NCBI GenBank assembly: GCA_026396425.1
Contig: JAPLWU010000111.1
Span: 1-11,096, forward strand
DNA from: Microcaldota archaeon
GTDB lineage: Archaea; Micrarchaeota; Micrarchaeia; Burarchaeales; JAKAKT01
Length of the DNA stretch: 11,096 bases
Direction: 5' to 3'
Shown here one piece after another: positions 10,874-11,096 of the stretch. The translations under genes and the position numbers were made by a program. The notes beneath the pieces were generated by a model, which did not search any database, was not told the DNA's origin, and saw nothing but the letters and a program-made list of their open reading frames with translations. How positions within the stretch are numbered: the first letter of the stretch is position 1; each line of letters begins with the position of its first letter.

Positions 10874-11096
10874 CTACTGCAGGAGGGACGGTGTTATTTC
10901 CACCGGCTTGTATTTCCTTATCGCGGTCGCGGTGTAGTAGGCCACAATCAGGAAGAGGAAGAGACACGCGCCCAAGTAGGCGTAGGCAGCGCCCGTTAGG
11001 CCGAAAGCCGGGACCAGCAGGAACAGCAGCACGAACTCCAGCGGCAGGACGGAAACCGCCAGAACGAGCGGAATCCACTCCTTGCGCTGCGACCAC
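10874..11096 (-). CDS. C-terminal part of a multi-spanning membrane protein, probably a polysaccharide flippase (partial)
   Basis: The frame ends with TAG at 10874-10876 and runs open off the right edge, giving the last 73 residues. They contain two membrane helices, WIPLVLAVSVLPLEFVLLFL and the segment beginning GAAYAYLGACLFLFLIVAYY, joined by PAFGLTGAA. A basic cytoplasmic-type end (RKYKPVEITPSLLQ) follows. The pattern of a helix, then a proline, FGLTGAA and another helix is typical near the C-terminus of Wzx/MviN-type oligosaccharide flippases, which move lipid-linked sugars across the membrane. That assignment rests on general pattern only. No start codon lies in this window. Another open frame on the same strand overlaps it but encodes an unlikely Arg/Gly/Pro-rich peptide. 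Confidence 0.7.
   Translation of the reverse strand, partial: WSQRKEWIPLVLAVSVLPLEFVLLFLLVPAFGLTGAAYAYLGACLFLFLIVAYYTATAIRKYKPVEITPSLLQ

Overview
The window looks like archaeal chromosome, most plausibly from a small-genome DPANN-type or related euryarchaeal lineage (lineage is inference). The signs are an archaeal-type aspartyl-tRNA synthetase, a tRNA-Thr(CGT) with a canonical-position intron, two candidate box C/D guide RNAs, TATA boxes about 26-29 nt upstream of several start codons (leaderless genes), and strong Shine-Dalgarno sites (AGGAGGTG, GGTGAT) at internal genes. Rubrerythrin plus superoxide reductase suggest an anaerobe or microaerophile.

Layout. 1-2400: an unrecognised protein (+) converging on a two-gene minus-strand unit of secreted protein and lipoprotein. 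2428-2492: a box C/D sRNA (-) with its own TATA box. 2525-4258: a tryptophanase/tyrosine phenol-lyase family PLP enzyme (-), divergent from aspS. 4347-5323: aspS (+), which lacks about 100 codons including class II motif 3, with its true C-terminus surviving out of frame. 5360-5554: tRNA-Thr(CGT) with a 123-nt intron made of consecutive hairpins. 5674-7123: a minus-strand oxidative-stress block of rubrerythrin, desulfoferrodoxin and a Rieske ferredoxin, with a multibranched structured element between the first two. 7236-8495: a LysE-type exporter and a four-helix membrane protein (-), with a second box C/D sRNA (+) between them. 8570-9910: phosphoglycerate mutase (+) and a HAD phosphatase (-), convergent. 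10025-10723: two small unknown proteins (+), each followed by a copy of its own 3' end. 10874-right edge: the C-terminus of a multi-spanning membrane protein (-), probably a polysaccharide flippase.

How the genes work together. Superoxide reductase turns superoxide into peroxide, rubrerythrin reduces the peroxide, and the Rieske ferredoxin could pass electrons. The PGM serves glycolysis/gluconeogenesis; the neighbouring HAD enzyme may hydrolyse a small phosphoester. The guide RNAs would direct 2'-O-methylation, but their targets cannot be named from this window alone.

The points most worth a second look are the two guide RNAs, the interrupted aspS, the structured tRNA intron, the three-way-junction element at 6467-6566, palindromic TATA boxes at divergent gene pairs, and cysteine-rich C-terminal tails on rubrerythrin and two small membrane proteins.
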